A stretch of DNA of 64,000 bases, from the NCBI RefSeq assembly GCF_000006565.2, contig NC_031478.1:665874-729873 (forward strand). The letters are read 5' to 3'. The notes under the pieces were generated by a model that saw only the letters and a list, made by a program, of their open reading frames with translations, was not told the DNA's origin and made no database searches. Positions 1 to 10,970 of the stretch are shown here, one piece after another. Position numbers and translations under genes: made by a program. The DNA comes from Toxoplasma gondii ME49 (lineage: Eukaryota; Apicomplexa; Conoidasida; Eucoccidiorida; Sarcocystidae). Every line of letters starts with the position of its first letter. Within the stretch, counting starts at the first letter, position 1.

Positions 1-788
1 AGGTCGTGAAACGCGTCGCTGAAGGATCTTCAGAACCCCCAGTCGCGCCCCAAGAGTCGGGCCAAGCAGCCGCAGAACGCGCGACGCGCTGCTCCTCCGT
101 CTCTCCCAGTCTCTGAACAGACGCGCGCCGTTCGGATTCTGCTTCCAAAGCAGATTCTCCTTTCTGAAAGAGGCGCCAGAGTCGTCGGCACCCGTCGGAG
201 ACGCGAGGAAGACGTGCACTCCCTGGGAGGCCTTCCTCGTCGACTCGCGCTGTCTCCTCGCTCTCGGGGCAGGCCTCTGAAATGCGAGGTCCTTTCTCCT
301 CCCCGCCCCGACGCATGCCGGCTCGCGGCGCGGCGGCGGCCTCCGCACACCCGCAGGCGTCATCTTCCGAGAACAGAGAAGGCGACGAGGAAGACCGCAG
401 AGGCGACAGAGACACTGTCGTCGAGGCGCCGGACCCCACAGACTTCGCGGAGTGAGGGAGTTGGGAGGCGAACAGAGGCACCGGAAGAGCCGCGGCTCCT
501 GCGCCCTCTCCACTGGAGGCGAGGAGACACCCAGACAGCCCACCTGCGCCTCCTTCCCGCCGCCGCGGCGCAAGGACCCTCTCGCGGCTCGCGGGCCACC
601 ACGGTGCACTCACGCATCTCGGAGAAGGACAGAAAGAAGCGAAAGAAGAGGAGAGACAAGAAGGGGGAGACGAAGAAGAGGACAGAGACGATGAGGGAAA
701 CGAAGAAGAGGACAGAGACGACGAGGGAGACGAACACGAGAGAGACGAAGAGGAAGGAGAAGAGGCGCCAGAGACGGCGAATGTGTGA
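1..788 (+). CDS. Probable 3' end of an unidentified acidic protein gene (partial at window edge)
   Basis: Product not recognised. Plus-strand frame 3 reads like coding sequence from about 168 to 452 (Ala/Ser-rich, then Glu/Asp/Arg-rich, ending in a Pro-Asp-Pro-Thr-Asp-Phe-Ala-Glu stretch). The same frame resumes from about 600 to a TGA at 786-788 with an acidic tail that repeats a Glu/Asp/Arg unit of about 11 residues. An in-frame TGA at 453-455 overlaps a possible splice donor (GTGAGG at 452), so the two blocks may be exons of one gene or the first block may simply end there. No acceptor with matching phase was identified. The purine-rich tract would look charged in any frame, so coding is inferred, not shown. 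The gene would begin before base 1. Confidence 0.3.
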
Positions 789-1235
789 GATGTCGAGGCA
801 AAGACGAAGGGCAGAGTCCTCCGAGAAGAATCCTGACGGCAAGACCAAAGGTCGGGACCTTCGTTTAACGAAGAGGAGATCTCTAGAGAGCTGTCCTTGC
901 CCTCGCTTCCTCGGGCACAGTCCAGAGAAGCAGAAGAAGAGAAAGAGAAGCTGGAACACGAGGCAGAAGAATATGGAGAAAAATCCATGCTGAGAAAGGA
1001 GTAGAAAAGGACGGTAGACGAGACACGGCACTCACATGCGTAGAGGCATGTACCTTCTGAGAAACTCAAGTCGCATCTGACAAACCAAATCACTTCTCCT
1101 CTCTCCCCTTCGGCTTCAGCGTTCGCGTCTTCTTCTCTCCTGAGGCCTGTCGCTTCTCCTCCCTTGTTCCGTCAGTCAAATTACAGAAACGAGATACGCT
1201 GAACGGAATCGATATACACACGTATACATGCAAGA

Positions 1236-1259
1236 ATATATATATATATATATATATAT
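1236..1259. repeat. (AT)n microsatellite
   Basis: Perfect AT dinucleotide run of about 12 units in non-coding DNA. Confidence 0.9.
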
Positions 1260-1563
1260 CTGCGCCTCTGTATATACGCGTGTACGTGGGGTTTCGTTGT
1301 TTTCTGAGTTTCAGCATGTCGTCGGAGTCCTAAACAGTGTCCTTGCCTCGCGCAGCTGTATATACACGTGGTTTAGCTTGAAAAGGAATGCGACGCAGAC
1401 GGGGGGCTGCACGGGCAAGCATTCAGAAAGGGAGTTTGTGTGGCTTGCGGAAGCAGAAAGTAAGTGGCAAGAGAAATCCATGTCTCGCTGCCTTCCAGTG
1501 AAGAGAATGCGGGAGAAAGCAATCGGATTTGTTCGTTGCGGAAGCAGCAGAGAGCAGCGTTTT

Positions 1564-1610
1564 ACCAGAGTCTGAGCCTGCCCGCCACCAGAGTCTGAGC
1601 CTGCCCGACC
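1564..1610 (+). repeat. 23-base tandem duplication
   Basis: Two adjacent near-identical copies, 1564-1586 and 1587-1610, each beginning ACCAGAGTCTGAGCCTGCCC. It lies in non-coding DNA and looks like a recent local duplication. Confidence 0.85.
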
Positions 1611-3229
1611 AAGGACGCGGGTCCGGTCTTCGTTTTCTCTCCTCAGGCCATGCAGAGACTTCTGCAGATACGTGAAAGAAAAACGAGAAGGCACAAGCGC
1701 TGGAACTGGGGGACCTCGCTTTCCTCTCTCGTCTGCTGCCTTGAAAAAATCAGAGCCGTCCGCTGCGTAGGTCCAGGTGTACGTACGCCGCGTGCGGCAA
1801 CGTTCGAAGCAGCTGTTGGCGCCAGAGCCGCAGTTTGCAGGCAGACGCCGCTGGAGAAGAGAGTTCTTCCCCCAGCCAGAGTGTGAGAGGGAGGCGATGT
1901 CATGAGCGCGAACGCGAACGACTGGAAAAAGGAGGAAGTCGCGCGACCAAAAACGGACGGCAGGCTTGACGCCTGTCGCAACGAGGCAAGCGAAGTGGAC
2001 CTGCGTCCAGGCCGGTTGAAAAAGCCGTGTTTGCTACTGTCGAAGAAACTGTGTTGTTGTCAAGAGAGAGTCGAAGCTCGCTAGCTGGACAGACATTCAT
2101 GTACAAGGCAGGCAAAAGGCGAGTCGCGTGCCTGGGACGACAAGCTCGGGACAGCGAGAAACTGACAGGGAAGCCCGCCTGCGCCTGTGCGATGGTTTCC
2201 GAGGACAAGCTTTCGATAGAAAGACAGAAAGAAGAAATCTCGGCAAATAAAGAAAGGGAACGCAAAAACTCGGAAACATTCGAAAGTGCTCCTCGGCGTT
2301 GTCAGGGCGCGACACACGTCAAGTCGCGCCAAAGCAGCGCTCGAGACAGAGAGACAGCGCAGCAGTCCGCAGCCTTTCCTGTTACACACGCGACGAACTT
2401 GTCGAGAAAAGATGACGGTTTTCGAAACGCGGAAATCCTCATTCTCAAGCACGCTGTCTTCTCTGTGACACAGGGTGAACGCGAGAACGTTTCGCGTTTG
2501 GAGAAAGAGCCTTTCCACTCTGCAACGAGACGGCGAACCGAGGAGTTGCAGAGCTGCATGCAGCGACACTGTGTGTGCCTCTCAGCAAGGGAAGGACACA
2601 GAGCGGCGTTTTCGCGGGAAACCAGATGACTTTTTTTCTCTCGGATTTCTCCCCATCCGCATCCGCTTTGTCTCTCTGCGTGTCGGAACGCGACAAGACT
2701 TCTCTCAAGCGCGTCAGGGGCGTCAAGACATTCCTGGGCGAACTCGAGGTGCACAGGCGTTGTTTCTGACGCGTCCCCTGCCTCTCTTTCGACTCCACAC
2801 CCTCTCGCTTCTCTCTCTGTTCTCGGACTGTTGAAGCCCCTGGCGGTGGTGGCCGTTCTGACTCTCCCGAGTTCCTCCTGTGCGCGCGCATGCAGGGCGT
2901 TTCTCTGCGTCTGCTCGCTTCGAGGAGACGCAGGACCGGAACGGCGCGCGCCTGCTGCCCCTCCGCCGCCGACGGTCAACAGGGAGAGAGACAAGGAACA
3001 TGAGCTCGTTGCCTGAAGCGACTGACACCGACTATACCGGTATGCGCCTGACTGTTGTGTCGGACAAGCTGTAACAAAGGTCTCCGCAACGGAACTTTTT
3101 GACGCGACAGAGGAGGTACACCCTGTACAGGGACTGCTGATCACGTCCTTCTGCTGGTTAGTGTGCATCCAAGTTGAGACTCGTGGCTCGACTTGGCAGA
3201 CTCGAACTTCGCGGCTCGACTTGGGCAGT

Positions 3230-3310
3230 GTCAACCTGAAGCGGCAGTCCAGCTCGTAGTGTAGAGTCCCCAGAAAAGGTTCTGAGGAGTCCTGCCCTGA
3301 GTAAAGAACC
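3230..3310 (-). pseudogene. Old mitochondrial-DNA-like insertion (second copy of the segment upstream of cob)
   Basis: Bases 3247-3277 match 6736-6766 at 26 of 31 positions, in the same orientation, and the weaker similarity extends on both sides. At the second site this segment lies directly upstream of a recognisable decayed cob start, so this copy is inferred to be mitochondrial as well, only older. Identity with mitochondrial DNA itself was not tested. Confidence 0.35.
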
Positions 3311-4477
3311 ACGTGATACAGCAGGCAGCATCTTAACTTATCGTCCGGCTGCTGCTTCTCTGATTCGATGTGGAACGCCCGCAACAATGCGCAAGGTCTT
3401 TCTGAAGTATGCCTCTCGCTAGAGCGATTCCTGGAAGAGTGTCTGGAGACGAAGGCCGTTGCAAGTAAGACGCCAAGTCTTTGAGATGAATTCAGAGTTC
3501 AAGAGCCCACCCAGTTATGAGGTCCGGCGACCAAGCTGTTCTTGACTGCTGTGCACCGCCACGACTCTCTGGACTGCTCACCCAGACGACAGAAAGCGGC
3601 GTATGTCGACGTCCTCAAACGCCATCAAGGTTCTTTACGTCTGCTGTGTTCGAGGCGACATATATGGCTTGCTGGTGTCACTAAACTCTTACGCACTCTC
3701 CCAGGTACGATGGTGTTTGTGTGTATTTTTCGCTCTTTGCATTTACACCGATGTGTATCTTCTTGTCCGCTCAGGTTCCAGACTCAAATGTGTTGACTGC
3801 GACTTTTCCAAAACTCGCAGTTTCCAGGACACAGAGAGGGCACAAACCCGACGCGCGGTGTGGGTACGAGTCCGCGCACAAGGCGAGAGTTGAAATACAC
3901 CGACTGCTGTCTCCTGGTGTAACAGAGATTCTACGAGGAACGGCCAACGCGTCGTAACGCCTGTAGACGAATCGACAGATTTCCTGGACGGCATCGAGTG
4001 CCCGTTCCACTTTCTCCGTTTCGTTCGCCTCCACGACCCGCGAGTCGACGCTCTCTTGATCGAGGAACTTCTTTTCAAACGGCGAACTGGATACGTCTCA
4101 GCGACCGCGCCAAGGCTCCACGTGCATGCAAACGTCTGGCGGTGGCGACCTGTGAGTCTTTGCTGAGAGGCGAAAAGGCGTCTGCATGCCACGACGAGAC
4201 GCCCGGCTGACTCTGGAAAGCGGAGGCGTCAGTCCGCGCCGCCAGGGCGGCTCGAGAACACAGCCTGTCAGGGCCGATTGAAATAGGCTCGAGAGACGCC
4301 TGCAGCCGTGTTTCAGATTGGAGAATTCAGAGGCGTCCTCACTCCTTCTCGACGCCCGCCTCCGCCTTCTCGGCTGTACGTACACCGCGGCGTCCCGCGA
4401 CGCACGCCGCGCTGCCTCTCCGACAGCTGTGGCATGCGTACATCCTCTCTGCGGCTTTCGAAGGCGTCGCTCCCACC

Positions 4478-4778
4478 ATGGCAGACCGAGAAGAGTCCGC
4501 GGACGGAGAAACAGAGAACGACTCTGCGTCCGCTGTGTCTGCAACAACTCTTGCGGCTGGCACCTCTTCTTCGAGACAAGTTGAAGTGTATGTACACCGG
4601 AAACGACAAGTGGCGAGGAAGACCCTCTGCCCGCAGCGAGTTAGCCACGCTGTGCGTGGATCTGCGGTGGATCAGAAAAAGCCTGGAGACATGACAGTCG
4701 AATGAAAAGAGTCGCCCTGTTCTTTTTCAGTTCCTTGTTTTTCCAAAATACACAAATATCTAATATATACATATATAC

Positions 4779-4811
<33 letters not shown>

Positions 4812-7800
4812 GAGAGAGAGAGAGAGACCGAGAGGAGAGAGTTCTCAGTGTACACAGAAATGCATGCGTGACTATATTCGGTTTATATATACACATAATA
4901 CACATATACTAGGGGATGCGTAGATAGAAGAGAGAGAGAAGGAGAAGTCATTGCCCAACGGGGCGGGTCGCGTCGCTGATTTCCTGTTGTTTCCAGGCTA
5001 CTTCATCCGGTGGTTCTCTTCGAAATTTCGCATCACTGCGTGCACCACTTCGCCTTGAAAGAAAGATGGCGACAGGGGCAACATGTCTCGGAGCTCGAGG
5101 AGGACTCGGCTGTCCTCTGCGGAGGCATTCTGGGTACGGCTGTCTCTTTTCATGACGCGAGAACGGGTGACAGAAGAAAACAAACGCGCATCGGAAGCGC
5201 ACTCGTCTAAAAAGGCAAAGAGCAATGTGTCTCCAACTCCCAGTTAGACCTTTTTTCTCTCTCTCTGGGCCTGTCGTATCCTTTCCTGTCAAACCAGCTC
5301 TTCCTTTTGAGGTCTCCCAGGTCGGTAATTGAACTGTCGCGTCTCGGTTGGTGCATGGATTTCGTGGTCAACGTAGCAGTCACATGTCAGGCATCTATCC
5401 ATCAGTCGCAACATGCGTTTTTCCTCTGCGTTCTGCCCTTCTGTCTCTTCGCTCCTCTCTTCTTTCGCGCCAGGCGACCGCACAACAGCCCAGCAGGTCC
5501 ACTTCCGCGCGTCCTTTCCGCTGCCGTCCCCTCGACCTCGACCTGGAGAAGACTCGGGGGAGACTTGCATGCGCGTCGCACCGCTGGACCTGGAGTTCTG
5601 CAGAAAGCGCACACAGCAGCTTATCGCCACGAATCCTGGCCTCACACTCCTCGGCTTCTACGTCGTCTGCTCCGACGTCCACGCGCCTCTCGCCCTGCAT
5701 GCAGAACTCGCTGCACAGGTCAGGCGCGCATGCACACACTGCGGTGCAGGTTCACCGCGGCAAGACCACATGCGCTTTCCTGAACGTCCACCAACAGAAT
5801 AGTCTCGCATCACCTTTAGCTGTACGCACTCGTGCATGCAAAGAGAAATTCATACTTATGTAGACATCTAACTATATCCAAATATATGCATATATATATA
5901 TATGTATATGACTATCTCTGGGAAGAGGGAACCACTACACGAGACGGTGAGGAAGGAGGAAACGAGAAGATGTTTCTTGACTGTTCGTCAGTTCGGCGAG
6001 GAGAGAAGCGATGAACCAGTGCTAGTGAAACACCAAGGATTTACATTCTATCTCTAAATCACGTAACGGTTGTACGGTACGCCGGGGATAGCAGCTCAGA
6101 TACGAGTGGTAGTTCTAATGCTCGGAGTGTATCAACACCTCCCTGTCGGCTCATTACTCCCTTGTTGTTGAGCAAGATTCAGTTAGGAACGATCGTTCGC
6201 CGTCAGATGAAATACATGGGCTGGATTAAGAACGTCTGGAGACAGTTCGTCCCCTATCTACCATTTAAAATGCTGTAAATATATACAACAGAACTAAAAT
6301 GTCTACGCTCATACCGACAATAACATGACTGATATATATATATATATATATATATCCTAGTAAGTATAAATAGACCATTACCAAATCCATTATCGCTAAC
6401 AGAAATAGACAGACCGAAGTATTCCGTACAGACTACTATTAGGAAGGAGAGTACCAAAGTGAGTATCACGATATTTGTACAGCTTGTTAGTAAATGTTTG
6501 TTTTTCAAATACGCTGGATACCACTATGCATCCTGCACTGCTAGAGTGATATCTGTAATGATTTGGAGTACAAAGGTCACTGCAACTAAGAAATCCAAAT
6601 TATAAGATGAATTTAGATTTAGAGCACACCGATGCAAGACAGGGTGCGCCCGGAGTAAACTCATAGATTTAGACTGAGTGTTCTCGAAATCATGCAAAAA
6701 CAGTAGAACTTAGACCATCAAGATCTAAACTAGTCGTCCAACTCGTAGTATCCGGTCCCCAGAAAAAGCGTGTAAATTTTCCTGTCTCAGAGATTACTAC
6801 TCCCAGTATACGATGGTACTGATCAGACTCGCATCTGACTAGTAGTTTTCTCTCGCTGTTCGTACGAGTGGCAACAGGACTCCCTCACACTGCTTCGACG
6901 AAATGTGGATATAAGATTGTAAATGGTTCGGAGAAGAGAGATGCTTGGAGGTCCGCAACACTGGAGGAAGGGTGCTCGACAACGCATGTCGTCTGTACAC
7001 ACGTGGACCGCGCCATCCGGTGCTTTCCCGGTGGCGAGCGCTGTCGGTGGTGTTGACGCTTCTTGTCCATGTTTTGCGTTCTTTTTCTACCTTTCTCTCG
7101 ATCCGCGTTTTATCCTGTGTCTCCACCTTTGCATCTTTCTCTCCAGCTCGCAGCGCTCGGGGCAGGCTTCGCCCTGCTCTTCGACCCGACAGCTCTCAGC
7201 CAGCCGTCGGGCCTGCATGCAGCGACGTGCAAGTTCGCCGAGGTGTACAGGGTCGCGGACACTGCATGCGCGGCCTCAGGCTCTCTGCGCAAAGCTCCAA
7301 TGGAGATTGCCATGGTGAGAAAAGAGCGAGACGCGTCTGGGCAACCAGCCTGTCGCCACTGAAACTCGCGAGGATTGATGCGGAGACACAGACGCACATG
7401 ACTGCCTCTCTCAATGCGCCTAACTGTTTGTGTGTGTTCACATATGCATCCGTATGCATCTATTTACATTCACAAAGACATGTCGGAAATGTATATGCAT
7501 GCATCTTCACATGCGCCTGTGTCTATAAGGAGGTCCCTCTCAGAACATGTATGCCCACATATTTTTAGATTGAAACTTGAGCGCTGCAAAGCCCCATATA
7601 CATATATATATATATGTATATGTATGCATGTATGAATGTGTGTATTTCATGTAAATATGTAAATGCGTATGTATTTTTGTGTGTGCATTTAGTCGCGCCT
7701 GACGCTGTATGTATGCCTGCCTGCATTCTGCGTAGAGGGTCTCCAGGGCCTCGACGAGTAAACGCATGCGCTTTGCTGCCGTTGCCGTGTCTCGGATTCA

Positions 7801-9950
7801 GGATGAAGTGGAACGAATCGTTCTGGATCACATCGTCAACGAAGGCGCAGCCGCTGGCGCCAAGGCTGAGACAGCCGAGCGCCGGTGTACGTACCCCGCG
7901 GAGTCTTCTGGAAACAGTTTGCATCTTCTTTCGCACCTCGCCTTTTGCTTTCTCCCGAGACCCATTTACATCCGTTTTCATTCCGAGATAGACAGATGCA
8001 AGAACAGTGCAGATCGCTGCGAGTTGGTAAACATATTCATAGATAATGTACGTGCATGCATGTCTTCTAGACTGTGTATAGTGCGAGACCGGTGGGGAAA
8101 CGGGCAGCGTTCGCGGCATCTGCAGCAGAGTGTCAGGCGGCCTGTAGTTCTGCTGTGTTCTCTGCTGGACAGAAAACGAGCACGTAACTGTTTTCCCTCA
8201 GTTTTCTTCTCCAGAGATAAACGCAAGATTTCTAGCCCTGCAGCTGCGTAGTTGCATTTGCCCTCGAGACCATGTGGTGAGCAGGAATCTGTTCAACCCG
8301 TTAACTAATATATATACATATATACATATATATATATATATATGTATGTATATATGCATAAATATGTATATATGTTTAATGCAATGCTTATGTGTGTGTT
8401 TGTCTGTTTTATCGTCTTGCATAAGTGTGCGGTGCGTCTCTGGGGCGTTCTTCTGAACAACGAAACGTCCGCGCGTTGTTCCCTTTTCGAGGTGGAAAGA
8501 CAGAAGCTTTCACGCATGTCGCCTGGCACCCGCTGCGTCTGGGGTGTATGTACAGACCAGCTGCAAGTGGCGCGGCAGCTGCGGGCGGTAGAGGAATTGC
8601 TCAGACGAACAGAAGACTTGAAAGCCTACGTAGCTCGAGTGCGAGCAGGTGAGAGGAAGCATCCCAGCTGTCGAAATGCCATCGAGACTTTCCGAATCTC
8701 CTTCCTCACGTTCGGCGGTAGAAGCAGATCGGATGCGCTCTGTTAGTCTTGAAAGAATGGAGCATTCTCAGTCTCAATTTTGTCTTGTCCTCGTGGATCT
8801 GGGCCTCATTTTCGTGTTCCCGTTCTTCTCGTCTCGGCCCCCTCCACCCTGGTTTTGTTCCTTTTATTTTCTTTCATTTCATCTTCTCCTCATGTTCCCC
8901 TTCTGCCGCTTCCTCTCCTTCTCTGCTCTCGTCATCTCCTCTCTTTCTTCGCTGTTTCCGTGTCTGCGTCTCCGTTCTTTTCGCTGTCTTCCTCGAACCC
9001 CCTTCTTCGTCTGCGCGGCGCCCGCCGGCGTGGTTTCGGCGTCTCTCCATGACGTTCCACTGTCTGACTGCTAGCCTTCTTTTCTGGAGGTTTGCGTTTC
9101 TCTCTTCTCGCTTTCCGGGTGTATTCACTCTCGCTGTTGTCCCGCCGTGACGCCTCTATTTGTTTTCTGCTGTCGCACGGTCACCTTTTCTCTTCTCGTC
9201 GCTGTGTCTCTCTCGCAGGCGCTCTGCCTCGCAACGAGGCCCTCCTCCGGTCTGTCATGTCTCTCTGCCGCACATTGTCTACGTGTAAATCTCTTCCGTC
9301 TCCTGTTCATCTACCGTCCTCTTCCTCGCTTTCTCCCTCCTCTTCGTCTTCTTCCTGGCCTTCTCCCTCGTCTTCTTCCCCTTTGCCTTCTTCTTCTTCT
9401 TCCTCTTCCTCGTCTTCTTCCTCTTCCTCGTCTTCTTCCTCTTCCTCGTCTTCTTCCTCTTCCTCGTCTTCCTCGCTCTCGCTTCACGGGTCGAAGCAGG
9501 TTGCGACGTCTCCTGGCGTTGCGGAGCCGCTGGTGGCGTCGATGGATGCAGATGCACCTGGAGAGAGCGGGGGCTGTTCTCCTTCGATCGGCGACTGTGA
9601 AAGCGTGTCTGAGATGTTGCGCGACCTCTCGTTCCTTTCCAAGGGGCAACGCACAGAGGGCGCTGAGGACGCGAGTCGCGACATCGTTATGTCTCAGTTG
9701 GCGGTGCTTCTAGCGTCCTTGACTGAGACCGTCGGCGTCGCGAGCAGAACCCACGAAAAGGCAAGTCCAGTGCATGCAGTGTTTTGTGGGACGCAACCGC
9801 TTCTCCTTTGTCTCTTCTCGCTTTACTTTCAGCCTTTTCCAGCAGATGCAGGTCAATACACACCCAAGAGAGTAACCACCGACATGCATGCCGAAGACAT
9901 GTATATTCATGCATGCACATGTATGCACATATAAGTATGTGCATGTGCAC

Positions 9951-9993
<43 letters not shown>

Positions 9994-10970
9994 CATAAAT
10001 CTACACATAAATCTACATATAAATATATATATATATATACATTCGTATAAAGATGTATGTAACTACATGCACATGGACCCGTGTGTCCGGCGTGGTTTGT
10101 TTCGGGAGAAGCGCGTACCGTTCGTTTTGTAGGTTTCTGCGTTGCTTGTAAATAGGAGCAGAAAATGTTTCTTTCTCCATGTGTGTCTCCGTGGCTGACG
10201 CGGCAGCTCGATGCGGAAAGGTTTTTCCGAAAGAGACAAACCTGAGAGAGCGACAGTGCGAGAGGCTCGGGCGCCGGCCCACTACACCTACGTCAGCAGA
10301 CAATTTTCAGGCTTCTGTCTCTTTACGTTTTTTCTCGAAAGTCTGTGTGTTTGCGAACTGCAGCTTCTCTTGGCGCAAGCGCCGCGTCCGTCTGCGCCTT
10401 CAGAAAGTGAAAGACGCCGCAAGCACGAGGCTTGGTGATTCAAGGTCTGCTCAACTCTCTCCAAGTTCCACAAAGAGGCTGCTGAAACGCCTCTGGCGTT
10501 CCTTCTCTCCGCACCGTCCCTCTCGCGTGGACAGCCTTCTCTGTCTCTTGCGAATCGGTACTTGCGCAGACCCCGGCTTACGTACACCTGCCCACGTATA
10601 CGTTCTTCATGACGTCAACATCCACACCCATACCCGCATGCACAACAAACAGATGAAAAAAATGCAGCCATGTTTCTATGCATGTATATAGGTATACATA
10701 TGTATAAAGGGAGATGTGCCCGTACATACACACATACACACATATACACATACGCATACGTAAGGCGTTTCTCAGTTCTCTGTTTTGTGTGGGTGTCGAC
10801 GGTTTCCAAAGGAGACAGATGTATTCACGCTAACGGAGGTTTCGAGAGTCGGTCGCCTCCGACATTTCGTCGTTCCTCTCTTGGCGGAGGTTCGCGCGGA
10901 CGAGGAAGGGCGTCAGAACTCGGCTGAGCAAAATCAACAAGAGATGAAGGAGAGAAAGGACCAAGAATGA
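4478..10970 (+). CDS. CSN6: MPN-domain protein, COP9 signalosome subunit 6-like (8 exons)
   Basis: Predicted non-catalytic MPN subunit of the COP9 signalosome, the cullin deneddylase complex. Exons: 4478-4587, 4997-5133, 5474-5718, 7147-7314, 7802-7886, 8556-8648, 9219-9760 and, tentatively, 10812-10970; phases close at every junction. The start is the ATG in CACCATGG. The joined protein opens with a Ser-rich leader, then the MPN strand VLLHPVVLFEISHH, then GGILGG. The catalytic JAMM His-x-His is absent, as in CSN6. Later segments match CSN6: DEVERIVLDH (family: EAERIGVDH) and a Gly-x-Leu-Pro-x-Asn...Leu-Leu-Arg helix. A poly-Ser run (about residues 339-366) from an 18-base repeat interrupts the C-terminal helices. 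The final exon depends on a GC donor (GCAAGT at 9761); without it translation stops near 9934. eIF3f and RPN8 were considered but fit less well. Confidence 0.7.
4756..4827. repeat. (TA)n followed by (AG)n microsatellite
   Basis: Interrupted TA run to about 4810, then eight AG units to about 4827, inside intron 1 of the CSN6-like gene. Confidence 0.9.
6250..6840 (-). pseudogene. Nuclear mitochondrial DNA insertion with decayed cob and cox1 fragments
   Basis: Read on the minus strand, 6693 down to about 6541 follows the start of coccidian cytochrome b: the ATG (with Ile for Val as second codon), then SRTLSL, MSL-RAH, RCALNLNSSYN, GFLVA-TFVLQIIT and ITLA. A two-base insertion near codon 9 and single-base indels further on destroy the frame. 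About 6470 down to 6360 encodes a hydrophobic stretch resembling the N-terminal part of cox1 (SFLI-V...TE...LS). The stretch from 6694 to 6840 lies directly upstream of cob and has a second copy at 3247. It lies in intron 3 of the CSN6-like gene. Scrambled cob/cox1 pieces are typical of coccidian mitochondrial DNA and its nuclear copies. Confidence 0.8.
6332..6356. repeat. (TA)n microsatellite next to the mitochondrial insertion
   Basis: About 12 TA units within the 6250-6840 insertion block, next to the cox1-like fragment. Confidence 0.85.
7595..7630. repeat. TA-rich microsatellite
   Basis: Interrupted TA run in intron 4 of the CSN6-like gene, followed by degenerate TATG/TGTA repeats to about 7690. 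Confidence 0.8.
8306..8352. repeat. (TA)n microsatellite
   Basis: Interrupted TA run inside the intron at 7887-8555. Confidence 0.85.
9397..9474 (+). repeat. 18-base tandem repeat coding poly-Ser
   Basis: Roughly four copies of CTTCTTCCTCTTCCTCGT, in frame within exon 7 of the CSN6-like gene, giving an uninterrupted serine run. The antisense reading gives the Lys/Arg-rich shadow frames. Confidence 0.85.
9951..10040. repeat. Two (TA)n microsatellites
   Basis: A perfect TA run at about 9951-9982 and a shorter one near 10022-10040, in the last proposed intron of the CSN6-like gene. Confidence 0.85.

Larger units (their letters stand above)
789..4477. other. Non-coding stretch upstream of the CSN6-like gene
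   Basis: No gene is supported here. It holds an (AT)n tract at 1236-1259, a 23-base tandem duplication at 1564-1610, GTAC near-palindromes at 1776-1792 and 4372-4390, and a decayed mitochondrial-like segment near 3230-3310. Long open frames on both strands (for example minus 2302-3387) have no domain, no codon pattern and no splice logic, and are expected by chance in GC-rich DNA. The last few hundred bases probably carry the promoter and 5' UTR of the next gene. Confidence 0.5.

Noticed and set aside
360..1031. Hydrophobic 223-residue minus frame with Phe/Val/Leu repeats
   Set aside because: It is the antisense of a purine-rich tract; such tracts always give Phe/Leu/Ser-rich shadows.
2027..2629. 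200-residue open frame on the plus strand
   Set aside because: No family match, no splice context, and mutually exclusive with similarly long antisense frames.
2302..3387. 361-residue open frame on the minus strand
   Set aside because: No recognisable domain and odd composition; it crosses the mitochondrial-like segment and would overlap only non-coding DNA. Frames of this length arise by chance in GC-rich sequence.
9279..9649. Lys/Arg repeat proteins on the minus strand
   Set aside because: Antisense of the poly-Ser repeat in the CSN6-like exon.
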